Assembly (NCBI RefSeq): GCF_020164785.1
Contig: NZ_JAIUGX010000020.1
Span: forward strand, 1 to 50,786
Length of the DNA: 50,786 nt
Origin: Mesorhizobium sp. ES1-1
GTDB lineage: Bacteria > Pseudomonadota > Alphaproteobacteria > Rhizobiales > Rhizobiaceae
Direction of reading: 5' to 3'
Part shown: positions 41,052 to 49,479 of the stretch, in pieces
Numbering within the stretch: position 1 is the stretch's first letter
Layout of the letters: the number at the start of each line of letters is the position of its first letter
The notes under the pieces: generated by a model
The model's input: only the letters and a program-made list of their open reading frames with translations
Database searches by the model: none
Told to the model about the DNA's origin: nothing
Made by a program: the position numbers and the translations under genes

Positions 41052-43043
41052 CTACCTGGCGTGCAGACGTGCCTCCGCCGCCTTGGCCGCTGCCTCGGCG
41101 GTGATGCCGAAATGCGGATAGAGTTGCTCGATCGTGCCGGAGGCGCCGAAGCCGGTCATGCCGATAAAGATGCCATCGGTGCCGATCAGATGATCCCAGC
41201 CCTGGCGGATGCCGGCTTCGATCGCCATCTTGACCGGCGCGCCGCCGATCGTCTTCTGGCGGTAGTCGTCGCTCTGCTTGTCGAACAGTTCGAAGCAGGG
41301 CACCGACACGACGCGGGTCGGGTGGCCATGCTTCTCCAGCAGGTCGCGCGCGACAAGCGCGATCTCGACCTCGGAGCCGGTGGCGAAAATCGTCACCGCG
41401 GCCTCACCGCTGGCGGCTGCCAGCTCGTAGGCGCCCTGGCTGCTCAAATTCTTGGCAGAGTGCTCGGTGCGCACCGTCGGCAGGTTCTGTCGTGTCAGGG
41501 CCAGCGTCGACGGCGTCTTTTCCGATTCGATGGCGACCTGCCAGCATTCGGCGGTTTCCACAGCGTCGGCCGGGCGGAAAACGTTGTGGTTGGGAATCGC
41601 ACGCAATGCCGCCATGTGCTCGACCGGCTGGTGGGTCGGGCCGTCTTCGCCAAGGCCGATGGAATCATGGGTCATGACGAAGATCGAACGGATGCCCATC
41701 AGCGAGGCAAGCCGCATGGACGGGCGGGCATAATCGGAGAAGCACATGAAGGTGCCGCCATAGGCGATCAGGCCGCCATGCAGCGTCAGGCCATTGATGG
41801 CAGCCGCCATGCCGTGCTCGCGGATACCGTAGTGGACGTAGCGCTGACCGTAGTCGTCCGACGTGATGTTCTTGGTCTGGCTGGTCTTGGTGTTGTTGGA
41901 ACCGGTCAGGTCGGCGGAGCCGCCAATGGTTTCCGGGACGGCGCCGTTGATGATTTCCAGCGCCATTTCCGACGATTTGCGAGTGGCGAGTTTCGGCTTG
42001 TCGGCCGAGAGCTTCTTCTTGTAGTCCGCGATGACGGCGTCGAAATTTGACGGCAGCTTGCCGGCGATGCGTCGCTCGAACTCGGCCTTCAGCTGCGGCT
42101 CTGCCTTGGCGAGACGGCCTTCCCAGTCGGTCCGCGCCTTGGCGCCAGCCTTGCCGGCGGCGCGCCAGGCGTCGAGGATGTCGGCCGGAATCTCAAAGGG
42201 AGGGGAATCCCAGTTGAAGAACTTGCGCGCTCCGGCGATCTCTTCGGCGCCGAGCGGCGAGCCGTGCGCCTTGTTGGTGCCGGCCTTGGTAGGCGCGCCG
42301 AAACCGATGGTGGTCTTGCAGGCGATCATCGTCGGCTTGTCGGAGTGGCGGGCCGCCTCGATGGCGTAGGCGATCGCTTCCGGATCCGTGCCGTCGATAT
42401 GGCTGGCGTTCCAGCCCGAGGCCTGGAAGCGGGCGACCTGGTCGGTGTTGTCCGACAGCGAGACCGGACCGTCGATCGAGATGTCGTTATTGTCCCAGAA
42501 GACGATCAGCTTATTGAGCTTGAGGTGTCCGGCAAGCGCGATGGCTTCCTGACTGACGCCCTCCATCAGGCAGCCGTCTCCGGCCAGCACATAGGTGTAG
42601 TGATCGACTAGGTCCTTGCCGAAGGCGGCGTTCATGATGCGCTCGCCGAGCGCGAAGCCGACCGAATTGGCGAGACCCTGGCCAAGCGGGCCGGTCGTCG
42701 TCTCGATGCCGGTAGCGTGGCCGTATTCAGGATGGCCGGCGGTCTTCGAGCCCAACTGGCGGAAATTCTTGATCTGGTCGATCGTCATGTCTTCGTAGCC
42801 GGTCAGGTGCAGCAACGAATAGAGCAGCATCGAGCCGTGGCCGGCCGAGAGAATGAAGCGGTCGCGATCGGGCCAGTGCGGAGCTTTGGCGTCATATTTC
42901 AGGAATTGCGTGAACAGCACCGTGGCGATGTCGGCGCAGCCCATCGGCAGGCCGGGATGTCCGGACTGGGCCTTTTCAACGGCGTCCATGGAGAGAAAAC
43001 GGATCGCATTGGCCATCCGGTCATGTTGTTCACGCGACGTCAT
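41052..43043 (-). CDS. tkt: Transketolase
   Basis: 663 residues. A thiamine-diphosphate enzyme of the pentose phosphate pathway. Motifs: GHPGLPMGCADIATVLFT, ILSAGHGSMLLYSLLHLTGY, and VLAGDGCLMEGVSQEA with the GDG and downstream N of the ThDP motif (FWDNNDISIDGPV). Also HGGLIAYGGTFMCFSDYARPSMRLA and EDGPTHQPVEHMAALRAIPN. Start at 43043 with GGAGG (seven bases before). It heads the tkt-gap-pgk-fda group. Confidence 0.97.
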   Translation of the reverse strand: MTSREQHDRMANAIRFLSMDAVEKAQSGHPGLPMGCADIATVLFTQFLKYDAKAPHWPDRDRFILSAGHGSMLLYSLLHLTGYEDMTIDQIKNFRQLGSKTAGHPEYGHATGIETTTGPLGQGLANSVGFALGERIMNAAFGKDLVDHYTYVLAGDGCLMEGVSQEAIALAGHLKLNKLIVFWDNNDISIDGPVSLSDNTDQVARFQASGWNASHIDGTDPEAIAYAIEAARHSDKPTMIACKTTIGFGAPTKAGTNKAHGSPLGAEEIAGARKFFNWDSPPFEIPADILDAWRAAGKAGAKARTDWEGRLAKAEPQLKAEFERRIAGKLPSNFDAVIADYKKKLSADKPKLATRKSSEMALEIINGAVPETIGGSADLTGSNNTKTSQTKNITSDDYGQRYVHYGIREHGMAAAINGLTLHGGLIAYGGTFMCFSDYARPSMRLASLMGIRSIFVMTHDSIGLGEDGPTHQPVEHMAALRAIPNHNVFRPADAVETAECWQVAIESEKTPSTLALTRQNLPTVRTEHSAKNLSSQGAYELAAASGEAAVTIFATGSEVEIALVARDLLEKHGHPTRVVSVPCFELFDKQSDDYRQKTIGGAPVKMAIEAGIRQGWDHLIGTDGIFIGMTGFGASGTIEQLYPHFGITAEAAAKAAEARLHAR

Positions 43044-43304
43044 GGTTCCTCCAAGGTGGGGGTTTGGGGACTGGGGAGAGCCCCTGAAAAGGGTGCGCGA
43101 CACATAGCAGGCACGCGCTTTTAGTCAACAAATCGGTGCGCATTTGCCGGCCTTGTGATGGCCGCGGCGGGCCTACATTAGCCTTAGCGGGGGACAGCCG
43201 CGAGACCTTTGTTGACGTCACCTTCACCCGGCGCCTAATGTTTCGGGAATAACGCGTTCTGAATGCGAACGATTCGGTGATGGGCAGGGCACAGGACGAA
43301 GGCC

Positions 43305-43577
43305 ATGACCGGGGAAACCACGCTCAAGGAAGTGATCGCCAGGCTGGGCAAGGCCATCGAGGGGCTGGAAAGCGCCGTCGCGGCCAAGCTCGAGCACGAG
43401 CGCGACTATTCGGAAGCCGAGGCCGAGGTGCAGCGGATGAATGCTGATCGCTCGCGGCTGGCGCAGGAACTCGATAATTCCGAAGCACGCGCCGAACGCC
43501 TGGAAGACGCCAACAAGGAAGTGTCGCGCCGTTTGGTGACCGCCATGGAAACCATTCGCGCCGTGTTGGACAGGTAA
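43305..43577 (+). CDS. DUF4164 coiled-coil protein
   Basis: 90 residues, nearly all heptad: LKEVIARLGKAIEGLESAVAAKLEHERDYSEAEAEVQRMNADRSRLAQELDNSEARAERLEDANKEVSRRLVTAMETIRAVLD. This matches DUF4164. It lies 20 bases before zapA on the same strand, an arrangement that hints at a role beside the division protein ZapA, perhaps like ZapB. The role is inference. Confidence 0.87.
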   Translation: MTGETTLKEVIARLGKAIEGLESAVAAKLEHERDYSEAEAEVQRMNADRSRLAQELDNSEARAERLEDANKEVSRRLVTAMETIRAVLDR

Positions 43578-43597
43578 GGGGCTGGACAGGTAGGCCA

Positions 43598-43960
43598 ATG
43601 GCACAGGTCACGGTTTCAATCGATGGCAAGCAGTATCGCATGGCCTGCGACGAGGGTCAGGAAGAACATCTGATCGACCTGGCCGAACGTTTCGACCGCT
43701 ATGTCTCCCATCTGAAGGACTCTTTCGGCGAAATCGGCGACCAGCGGCTGACGGTCATGGCCGGCATCATGGTGATGGACGAGCTCTCGGAGCTGCAGAA
43801 GCGGGTCAAGGGCATGGAAAGCGAAGTGCTGACCTTGCGCAAGACGCGCGATGAGGCGCTGACCAAGGCCGACAAGAACGACAGCGTCCTGACCAATGCG
43901 CTCGGCGCGTTGGCGCAACGCATGGAAGATCTGACCGCGACGCTGGCGGTGAAATCCTAG
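43598..43960 (+). CDS. zapA: Cell division protein ZapA
   Basis: 120 residues. MAQVTVSIDGKQYRMACDEGQEEHLIDLAERFDRYVSHLKDSFG at the N-terminus, then GDQRLTVMAGIMVMDELSELQKRV and a coiled coil. ZapA binds FtsZ and promotes Z-ring assembly. It is directly preceded by the DUF4164 gene. No 6S RNA could be recognised in the 167 bases downstream. Confidence 0.93.
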   Translation: MAQVTVSIDGKQYRMACDEGQEEHLIDLAERFDRYVSHLKDSFGEIGDQRLTVMAGIMVMDELSELQKRVKGMESEVLTLRKTRDEALTKADKNDSVLTNALGALAQRMEDLTATLAVKS

Positions 43961-44127
43961 ACCGCGGCGTTGCGCGCAGTAAAATTCCTACAGTCCGCCC
44001 CAGGACGGCGAAGATTTTTCGTCGTCGGTCCGTTGTCGACCGCATGAGCATTTTCAAGCTCGGGGCCGAAGTGGTAAAAGGGATGAGGTCCGCCAAGCAG
44101 GCGGCGTTCATAAGGGGTAGGGACAAA

Positions 44128-44787
44128 ATGAGCCTTCGCATCAACGATACAGCACCGGACTTCACGGCCGAGACGACCCAGGGGCCGATCAACTTCCATG
44201 AGTGGATCGGTGACGGCTGGGCGATCTTGTTCAGCCACCCCAAGAACTTCACTCCGGTCTGCACGACCGAGCTTGGCACGATGGCGGGGCTTGAGGACGA
44301 GTTCAAGAAGCGCAACGTCAAGATCATCGGGATCTCGGTCGATCCGGTGGAAAGCCATGGCAAATGGCAGGACGACATCAAGACCGCGAGCGGCCATGCG
44401 GTGCACTATCCGCTGATCGGCGACAAGGATCTCAAGGTAGCCAAGCTCTACGACATGCTGCCGGCCGATGCGGGCGAGACATCCGAAGGCCGCACGCCGG
44501 CCAACAACGCCACGGTGCGTTCGGTCTACGTCATTGGGCCGGATAAGAAGGTCAAACTGGTGTTGACGTATCCGATGACCACGGGCCGCAACTTCGACGA
44601 GATCCTGCGGGCGGTCGATTCCATGCAACTGACCGCCAAGCATCAGGTGGCGACGCCGGCGAACTGGAAGCAGGGAGACGACGTAATCATCACCGCGGCG
44701 GTGTCCAATGAGGATGCCATCAAGCGCTTCGGTGCCTATGAAACCATCCTGCCCTATCTCAGGAAGACCAAGCAGCCATCTGCCTGA
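44128..44787 (+). CDS. 1-Cys (Prx6-type) peroxiredoxin
   Basis: 219 residues. AILFSHPKNFTPVCTTELGTM carries the peroxidatic Cys in PVCTTE; there is no second catalytic Cys of the 2-Cys type. NVKIIGISVDPVESHGKWQDDI and the long C-terminal part (NATVRSVYVIGPDKKVKLVLTYPMTTGRNFDEILRAVDSMQLT) are typical of the Prx6 group. It reduces peroxides. Start at 44128 after AGGGG; upstream in-frame residues do not fit. Confidence 0.95.
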   Translation: MSLRINDTAPDFTAETTQGPINFHEWIGDGWAILFSHPKNFTPVCTTELGTMAGLEDEFKKRNVKIIGISVDPVESHGKWQDDIKTASGHAVHYPLIGDKDLKVAKLYDMLPADAGETSEGRTPANNATVRSVYVIGPDKKVKLVLTYPMTTGRNFDEILRAVDSMQLTAKHQVATPANWKQGDDVIITAAVSNEDAIKRFGAYETILPYLRKTKQPSA

Positions 44788-44929
44788 GGCAGGTGGCCGA
44801 AACGGTTTTCGGCGTAGAGCCTTCCGGCGCCAAGTCATGCTTGACTAGGCTATCCGAGTGGACAACCATACCCCCTGGGGCGGCCGCACGAAAAATCATT
44901 CCTGCGGCCTTTGGTTGGGGAGCCGAAAA

Positions 44930-45805
44930 TTGAACGCTGACTTGGCGAGGCCGCAGGTCAGCGGCTTCTATGACAAGCCGACCGGGTCGATCCAATATAT
45001 CGTCGCCGACCCGGCGACAAAGCAATGCGCCATTATCGATCCGCTCCTCGATTTCGACGAGAAGTCCGGCGCTATCGCGACAAGGAATGCCGACGCCTTG
45101 CTCGATTTTGTCGAGACGCGGGGGCTGAGCGTCGAGTGGATCCTCGACACTCACCCGCATGCCGACCATCTCTCCGCGGCCCATTACCTGAAACAGAAGA
45201 CCGGAGCGCCGACGGCGATCGGCGACAGGATCGTTGAGGTCCAGAAATTGTGGAAGGCCATCTACAATTGGCCGGATTTTCCCGCCGACGGTTCACAATG
45301 GGACAGGCTTTTCGGCGCGGGCGAGACCTTCAGCATCGGCACCATTCCGGTCACGGTGCTATTCTCGCCTGGGCACACGCTGGCATCGATCACCTATGTG
45401 GTCGGGGACGCAGCTTTCGTGCACGATACGCTCTTCATGCCCGACAGCGGCAGTGCGCGGACGGATTTTCCGGGCGGCAGCGCCGAGCGGCTCTGGCGCT
45501 CGATCCAGGATATCCTGACCTTGCCGGACGCCACGCGCGTCTTTGTCGGCCATGACTACCAGGGCGGCGGCGCGCGCGAGCCCTTGTGGGAGAGCACAAT
45601 CGCGGCGCAGAAGCGCGACAATATCCACCTCGCAGCCGCGAGCAACGAGACCGATTTCGTCGCCCTGCGCCAGACGCGCGACAAGACACTGCCGATGCCC
45701 AGGCTGATACTGCACGCGCTGCAGGTCAACATGAATGGCGGGCGGCTGCCCGAACCGGAAGCCAACGGAAAACGGTATCTGAAGTTTCCGCTGGATGCGT
45801 TGTAG
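44930..45805 (+). CDS. Metallo-beta-lactamase-fold hydrolase, ETHE1/persulfide dioxygenase-like
   Basis: About 291 residues from TTG 44930; a GTG at 44858 would add 24 residues. The metal motif WILDTHPHADHLSAAHYL (HxHxDH), then LFSPGHTLASITY, VHDTLFMPDSGSARTDFPGGSAERLWRS and RVFVGHDY. The HDTLFMPDSG-SARTDF pattern matches persulfide dioxygenases and Blh-like proteins rather than lactamases. It may oxidise glutathione persulfide in sulfide metabolism. It is downstream of a peroxiredoxin, so it could belong to a redox/sulfur pair. Confidence 0.82.
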   Translation: MNADLARPQVSGFYDKPTGSIQYIVADPATKQCAIIDPLLDFDEKSGAIATRNADALLDFVETRGLSVEWILDTHPHADHLSAAHYLKQKTGAPTAIGDRIVEVQKLWKAIYNWPDFPADGSQWDRLFGAGETFSIGTIPVTVLFSPGHTLASITYVVGDAAFVHDTLFMPDSGSARTDFPGGSAERLWRSIQDILTLPDATRVFVGHDYQGGGAREPLWESTIAAQKRDNIHLAAASNETDFVALRQTRDKTLPMPRLILHALQVNMNGGRLPEPEANGKRYLKFPLDAL

Positions 45806-45807
45806 GT

Positions 45808-46713
45808 TCAACGCACTTCCATTGCGGATACCAATTGGTGGACGCGGCCCTGAAGGAAGGACGAGAAATCCTGCAACAGACGGGATTGCCGGTGAAGCCT
45901 TGGTCTGAGTAGCCAGATCCTGAACGTGATTTCCGGTGTGAATGGCAACGCGACGATGCGCTCATCCTTGTATTCGGAGATTGTCAGGCGGTCGACGATG
46001 GATATGCCGCAGCCCTGGGCGACAAAGCTGCAGGCGGTGTCCGACTGGGTCGTTTCCATCTGAACCCTCCTGCCGACGCCGAGACCCTCGAAGATCTTGT
46101 CGATCGCCAGCCGCGACTGATCGTTCTTCCCAAGCGAAATGAAGGTCTCGCCTTCCAGATCGCCGGCGTGGACGCTCCTCGAACCGGCCAGGCGGTGAGC
46201 GCGCGGCATGACACAGACGGCCTGCAACGTGCCGATCTGGGTTGCTTCAACCTCGTCGCGGTCGCCCGGCAGCACCGACACCGCCATGTCGATCTCCTGG
46301 CGCGCTATAAGGTCGGCCATGTTGCGGGACTGGGTGGAGTCCAATGAAACGTCTATGTCGGGCTTGTCGCTACAATATTCGGCAACGATCTGCGGCAGCA
46401 TTCTTCGGCTGATTGCAGGAAAGCCGGAGAGGCGGAGGCTTCCGTACCGGTTGAAGCGAAGGCCTTGCGCGACCAACTCGATTTTCTTCACACCGGCATA
46501 TACGCGCTCGGATTCCCCGAACAGGATGTTCGCTTCCGAGGTCGGGAATACCCTGCCATTGCGTCGCTGGAACAGCTGGAGGCCGGTCTGACGCTCCAAC
46601 TGGCGGATCAACTGGCTTACCGCCGGTTGGGATACTCGCAGCATGTCGGCGGCGCCCACCATGCTGCCCGCGATCATGACCGCACGGAACGTCTCCAACT
46701 GCTTCAGGTTCAT
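45808..46713 (-). CDS. LysR-family transcriptional regulator
   Basis: 301 residues. N-terminal HTH: MNLKQLETFRAVMIAGSMVGAADMLRVSQPAVSQLIRQLERQTGLQLFQRRNGRVFPT. The C-terminal part is the periplasmic-binding-like effector domain. It is divergent from the amino acid importer operon (46858-50715) and most likely regulates it. A dyad typical of LysR sites lies 11 bases upstream of its start. Confidence 0.94.
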   Translation of the reverse strand: MNLKQLETFRAVMIAGSMVGAADMLRVSQPAVSQLIRQLERQTGLQLFQRRNGRVFPTSEANILFGESERVYAGVKKIELVAQGLRFNRYGSLRLSGFPAISRRMLPQIVAEYCSDKPDIDVSLDSTQSRNMADLIARQEIDMAVSVLPGDRDEVEATQIGTLQAVCVMPRAHRLAGSRSVHAGDLEGETFISLGKNDQSRLAIDKIFEGLGVGRRVQMETTQSDTACSFVAQGCGISIVDRLTISEYKDERIVALPFTPEITFRIWLLRPRLHRQSRLLQDFSSFLQGRVHQLVSAMEVR

Positions 46714-46724
46714 CGAGGATCCCT

Positions 46725-46739
46725 ATAAGCTTTCCTTAT
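46725..46739. promoter_or_regulatory. Candidate LysR operator
   Basis: ATAAG-CTTTC-CTTAT, a 15-bp perfect dyad in the 144-base gap between the LysR gene and the importer operon. It matches the ATA-N9-TAT style of LysR boxes and is close to the LysR start, as expected for autoregulation. Confidence 0.6.
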
Positions 46740-46857
46740 CTTACCTCATCGAAATCCGATTGGACATGGCGGATTCAAGATGAAAGTTTATCCATACAAG
46801 GGACGGAAAGTCCTCGAAACTGATGAATTCGGTTCGAATAGCACAAAGGGGAATAGC

Positions 46858-47730
46858 ATGATCGAGAAATGGAATTCTTATAGGGCTTTGGCGGCGGACG
46901 TGGTTGTACGCAAATTCAGATCGATGGCCTTGGTCACGTTGATCGCTGCGGCCGCCGCCACCCCCGCTCTGGCGCAAGACAAGGGCGTTCTGGATGAGGG
47001 CACGCTCACTGTAGCCGCGACGGCGTCCTTTCCGCCCATCGTATCCGTCGATACGAACGGAGCCTATGTCGGGATCGACGCCGATATCGTCGAAGCGATC
47101 GCAAAGCAGGCAGGCCTGAAGATCAAGTGGGTCAATATCAAGTTCGACAGCATTATCCCCGGCATCAGCGCCAAACGTTTCGATGTCGGCATGACCGGCA
47201 TCACCGATACGGTCGAGCGTGAAAAAGTCATCGACTTCGTCAACTATGCGAATGTCGGCTCCGGGATCATCGTTCAGGCCGGCAATCCCAAAGGCGTCAG
47301 CAAGCTTGCTGACATTTGTGGTCTGATCGTCGCCTCGCAGACGGGTGACGTCGCCACGACCTACGCCAATGAACAATCAAAAAAGTGCGTTGCAGAGGGA
47401 CGTCAGCCGGTGGTCGTCAATGAATTTCCGGAGGCCACGCAGTCCATGCTGCAACTGCAGAATGGCCGCGCCGATATCATCATCCATGATTATCCGCTTT
47501 CCGCCTATCAGGTGCAGCATTCTGGCGGCAAGCTTCAACTTGCTGGTGGCCAGTTCTCGGAAGCGCCCTACGGCATGGCCATCTTCAAGGGCAACACCGC
47601 CCTGCGCCAGACCCTGATGAGCGGGCTGGACGCCATCATCGCCAATGGCGAGTATGGCAAGATTCTCGACAAATATGGCGTGGCGGAGATCGGCATCAAA
47701 AAGGCGACATACAACGCGGCATCCAAATAG
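46858..47730 (+). CDS. Amino acid ABC importer substrate-binding protein
   Basis: About 290 residues from ATG 46858 (AAAGGGG before it). Signal sequence, with the hydrophobic stretch at SMALVTLIAAAAATPALA, then an SBP_bac_3 domain: LTVAATASFPPIVSVDTNGAYVGIDADIVEAIAKQAGLKIKWVNIKFDSIIPGISAKRFDVGMTGITDTVER. It is the first gene of the second importer operon, together with one permease, one ATPase and an aminotransferase. The ligand is unknown but likely an amino acid that the last gene transaminates. Confidence 0.93.
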   Translation: MIEKWNSYRALAADVVVRKFRSMALVTLIAAAAATPALAQDKGVLDEGTLTVAATASFPPIVSVDTNGAYVGIDADIVEAIAKQAGLKIKWVNIKFDSIIPGISAKRFDVGMTGITDTVEREKVIDFVNYANVGSGIIVQAGNPKGVSKLADICGLIVASQTGDVATTYANEQSKKCVAEGRQPVVVNEFPEATQSMLQLQNGRADIIIHDYPLSAYQVQHSGGKLQLAGGQFSEAPYGMAIFKGNTALRQTLMSGLDAIIANGEYGKILDKYGVAEIGIKKATYNAASK

Positions 47731-47799
47731 CGTTCCATCGCGGCGGACCCCCCGATAACATTCGGCGGTCCGCCTCCCGATGTCAGGCCGAAAGGCGCC

Positions 47800-48717
47800 A
47801 TGTCCATGTCAGACTTCCCGATCGTTCGCCGCCGGCACCCATGGCGCTGGGTCGCCACGGCTATCCTGGTCCTTCTTGCCGTCATGCTGGCGGCCAAAGT
47901 GGCCAGCAACCCGGTCTTCGTGTTCCAGGCGGTGGCCGACTATTTGTTCGAGCCACGCATCCTGTCGGGCGTCGTCGTCACCCTTTATGTCACCTGCGGT
48001 TCGATGGCGATCGGCCTTGTTCTCGGCGTTGTCCTGGCGGTGATGCGCGTTTCCGATAATCCGGTGATCAACCGTGCCGCGCAGCTGTTCGTCTGGTTCT
48101 TCCGGGGGACGCCGGTGCTGGTCCAGCTGATCTTCTGGTTCAATATTGGCATCATCTTTCCTTCGATCACACTTTCGCTTCCCGGGGGCGAGGTCCTCTT
48201 CCATCTTTCGACCAACAGCATCATGACGCCTGCGGTAACCGCCTTGCTTGGCCTTGGTCTGAACGAAGGCGCCTACATGTCGGAGATCGTACGCGCCGGC
48301 ATTCTGAGCGTGGACAATGGACAGCGTGAAGCTGCCAAGGCGCTTGGACTTCCACCATGGAAGGTGCTGAGCCGCATCGTGCTGCCCCAGGCGCTCCGGG
48401 TGATCGTTCCGCCCGCCGGCAACCAGTTCGTGTCGCTGCTGAAGACCTCGTCGCTGGTGTCGGTGATCGCTGCGGGCGACCTGCTGACGCAGGCCACGCG
48501 CATCTACAACGAGAACTTTCACATCCTCGAACTCCTCGTCGTGGCCAGCCTTTGGTACCTGGTCCTGACCACGCTCGCGAACATCGGCCAGTATTACATC
48601 GAGCGCCGCTATTCGCGCGGGTTCGTGCAGAGCGGCCGCATGACCGCCTTCAGCCGCCTCAGGGGGTTCCGGGGCTCCTCCGCTGGTGCGCTCCCCAAGG
48701 GAGACCGGCCAACATGA
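47800..48717 (+). CDS. Amino acid ABC importer, permease
   Basis: 305 residues, longer than a typical HisM permease because of an N-terminal extension with an extra helix (RWVATAILVLLAVMLAAKVASNPVF). The core has the EAA loop (RAGILSVDNGQREAAKALGLPPWKVLSRIVLPQALRVIVPPAGNQFVSLLKTSSLVS). It is the only permease of this operon, so it probably works as a homodimer. It overlaps the ATPase gene by four bases (ATGA). Confidence 0.94.
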   Translation: MSMSDFPIVRRRHPWRWVATAILVLLAVMLAAKVASNPVFVFQAVADYLFEPRILSGVVVTLYVTCGSMAIGLVLGVVLAVMRVSDNPVINRAAQLFVWFFRGTPVLVQLIFWFNIGIIFPSITLSLPGGEVLFHLSTNSIMTPAVTALLGLGLNEGAYMSEIVRAGILSVDNGQREAAKALGLPPWKVLSRIVLPQALRVIVPPAGNQFVSLLKTSSLVSVIAAGDLLTQATRIYNENFHILELLVVASLWYLVLTTLANIGQYYIERRYSRGFVQSGRMTAFSRLRGFRGSSAGALPKGDRPT

Positions 48718-49478
48718 GCAGCAAGGTCGTTCAGGTCATGAACGTCAGCAAATCCTTCGGCGAAACACAGGTGCTCAAGAATATCAGTGTCGATGTTCGG
48801 GATGGTGAAGTCGCCTGCATCATCGGCCCGTCAGGCGCTGGAAAGTCGACCCTTCTGAGATGCATCAACCGGCTTGAAGAGCAGACGAGCGGAATGATTT
48901 TCATTGCAGGCGAACCAGTGGGCTTCGCTCAGCGCAATGGAAGCTTTCATGAACTCGACGCGACAGCGCTCGCGCGCCAGCGAGCCGGCATCGGCATGGT
49001 GTTTCAGCGGTTCAATCTGTTTCCGCACATGACGGTGCTGGAGAACATCATCGAGGCGCCGGTGACGCTGAGGCGAGCCCGGAAAGCGGATGCGATCGCG
49101 AGCGCCGCGGAGTTGTTGGCGTCGATTGGGCTCGCGGACAAGCTGAACGAGTATCCGGCGCAGCTTTCGGGCGGACAGCAACAGCGCGTCGCCATCGTTC
49201 GGGCCCTGGCGATGCGCCCGCGCCTGATCCTGTTCGACGAACCAACCTCTGCCCTCGACCCTGAACTGGTGGGCGAAGTGCTGGCGGTCATGAAGCAACT
49301 GGCAAAAGACGGGATGACGATGATCGTGGTGACCCATGAGATTGGCTTTGCCAGGGAAGTGGCCGACACAGTGCATTTCATGGTGGACGGAGAAATCGTG
49401 GAGAGCGGGCCAGCCGCGACGGTTCTCCAGTCGCCCAGGGAAGCGCGCACCCGTACCTTCCTCAGCCGGGTGATGTAG
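48714..49478 (+). CDS. Amino acid ABC importer, ATPase
   Basis: 254 residues. Walker A IIGPSGAGKSTLLRC, Q-loop MVFQRFNLFPHMTV, signature LSGGQQQRVAIVRA, Walker B LILFDEPTSALD and H-loop MIVVTHEIGFAREV. GlnQ-type. It overlaps the permease gene by four bases and is separated from the next aminotransferase gene by one base, so all four genes are one operon. Confidence 0.95.
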   Translation: MSSKVVQVMNVSKSFGETQVLKNISVDVRDGEVACIIGPSGAGKSTLLRCINRLEEQTSGMIFIAGEPVGFAQRNGSFHELDATALARQRAGIGMVFQRFNLFPHMTVLENIIEAPVTLRRARKADAIASAAELLASIGLADKLNEYPAQLSGGQQQRVAIVRALAMRPRLILFDEPTSALDPELVGEVLAVMKQLAKDGMTMIVVTHEIGFAREVADTVHFMVDGEIVESGPAATVLQSPREARTRTFLSRVM

Positions 49479-49479
49479 C

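Noticed and set aside
40413..42050. A 545-residue plus-strand frame opposite gap and tkt
   Set aside because: Antisense to certain genes; its composition is that of a shadow frame and no domain is visible.
43961..44127. 6S RNA after zapA
   Set aside because: In many bacteria ssrS follows zapA, but I could not see the long closing stem and central bubble in these 167 bases.
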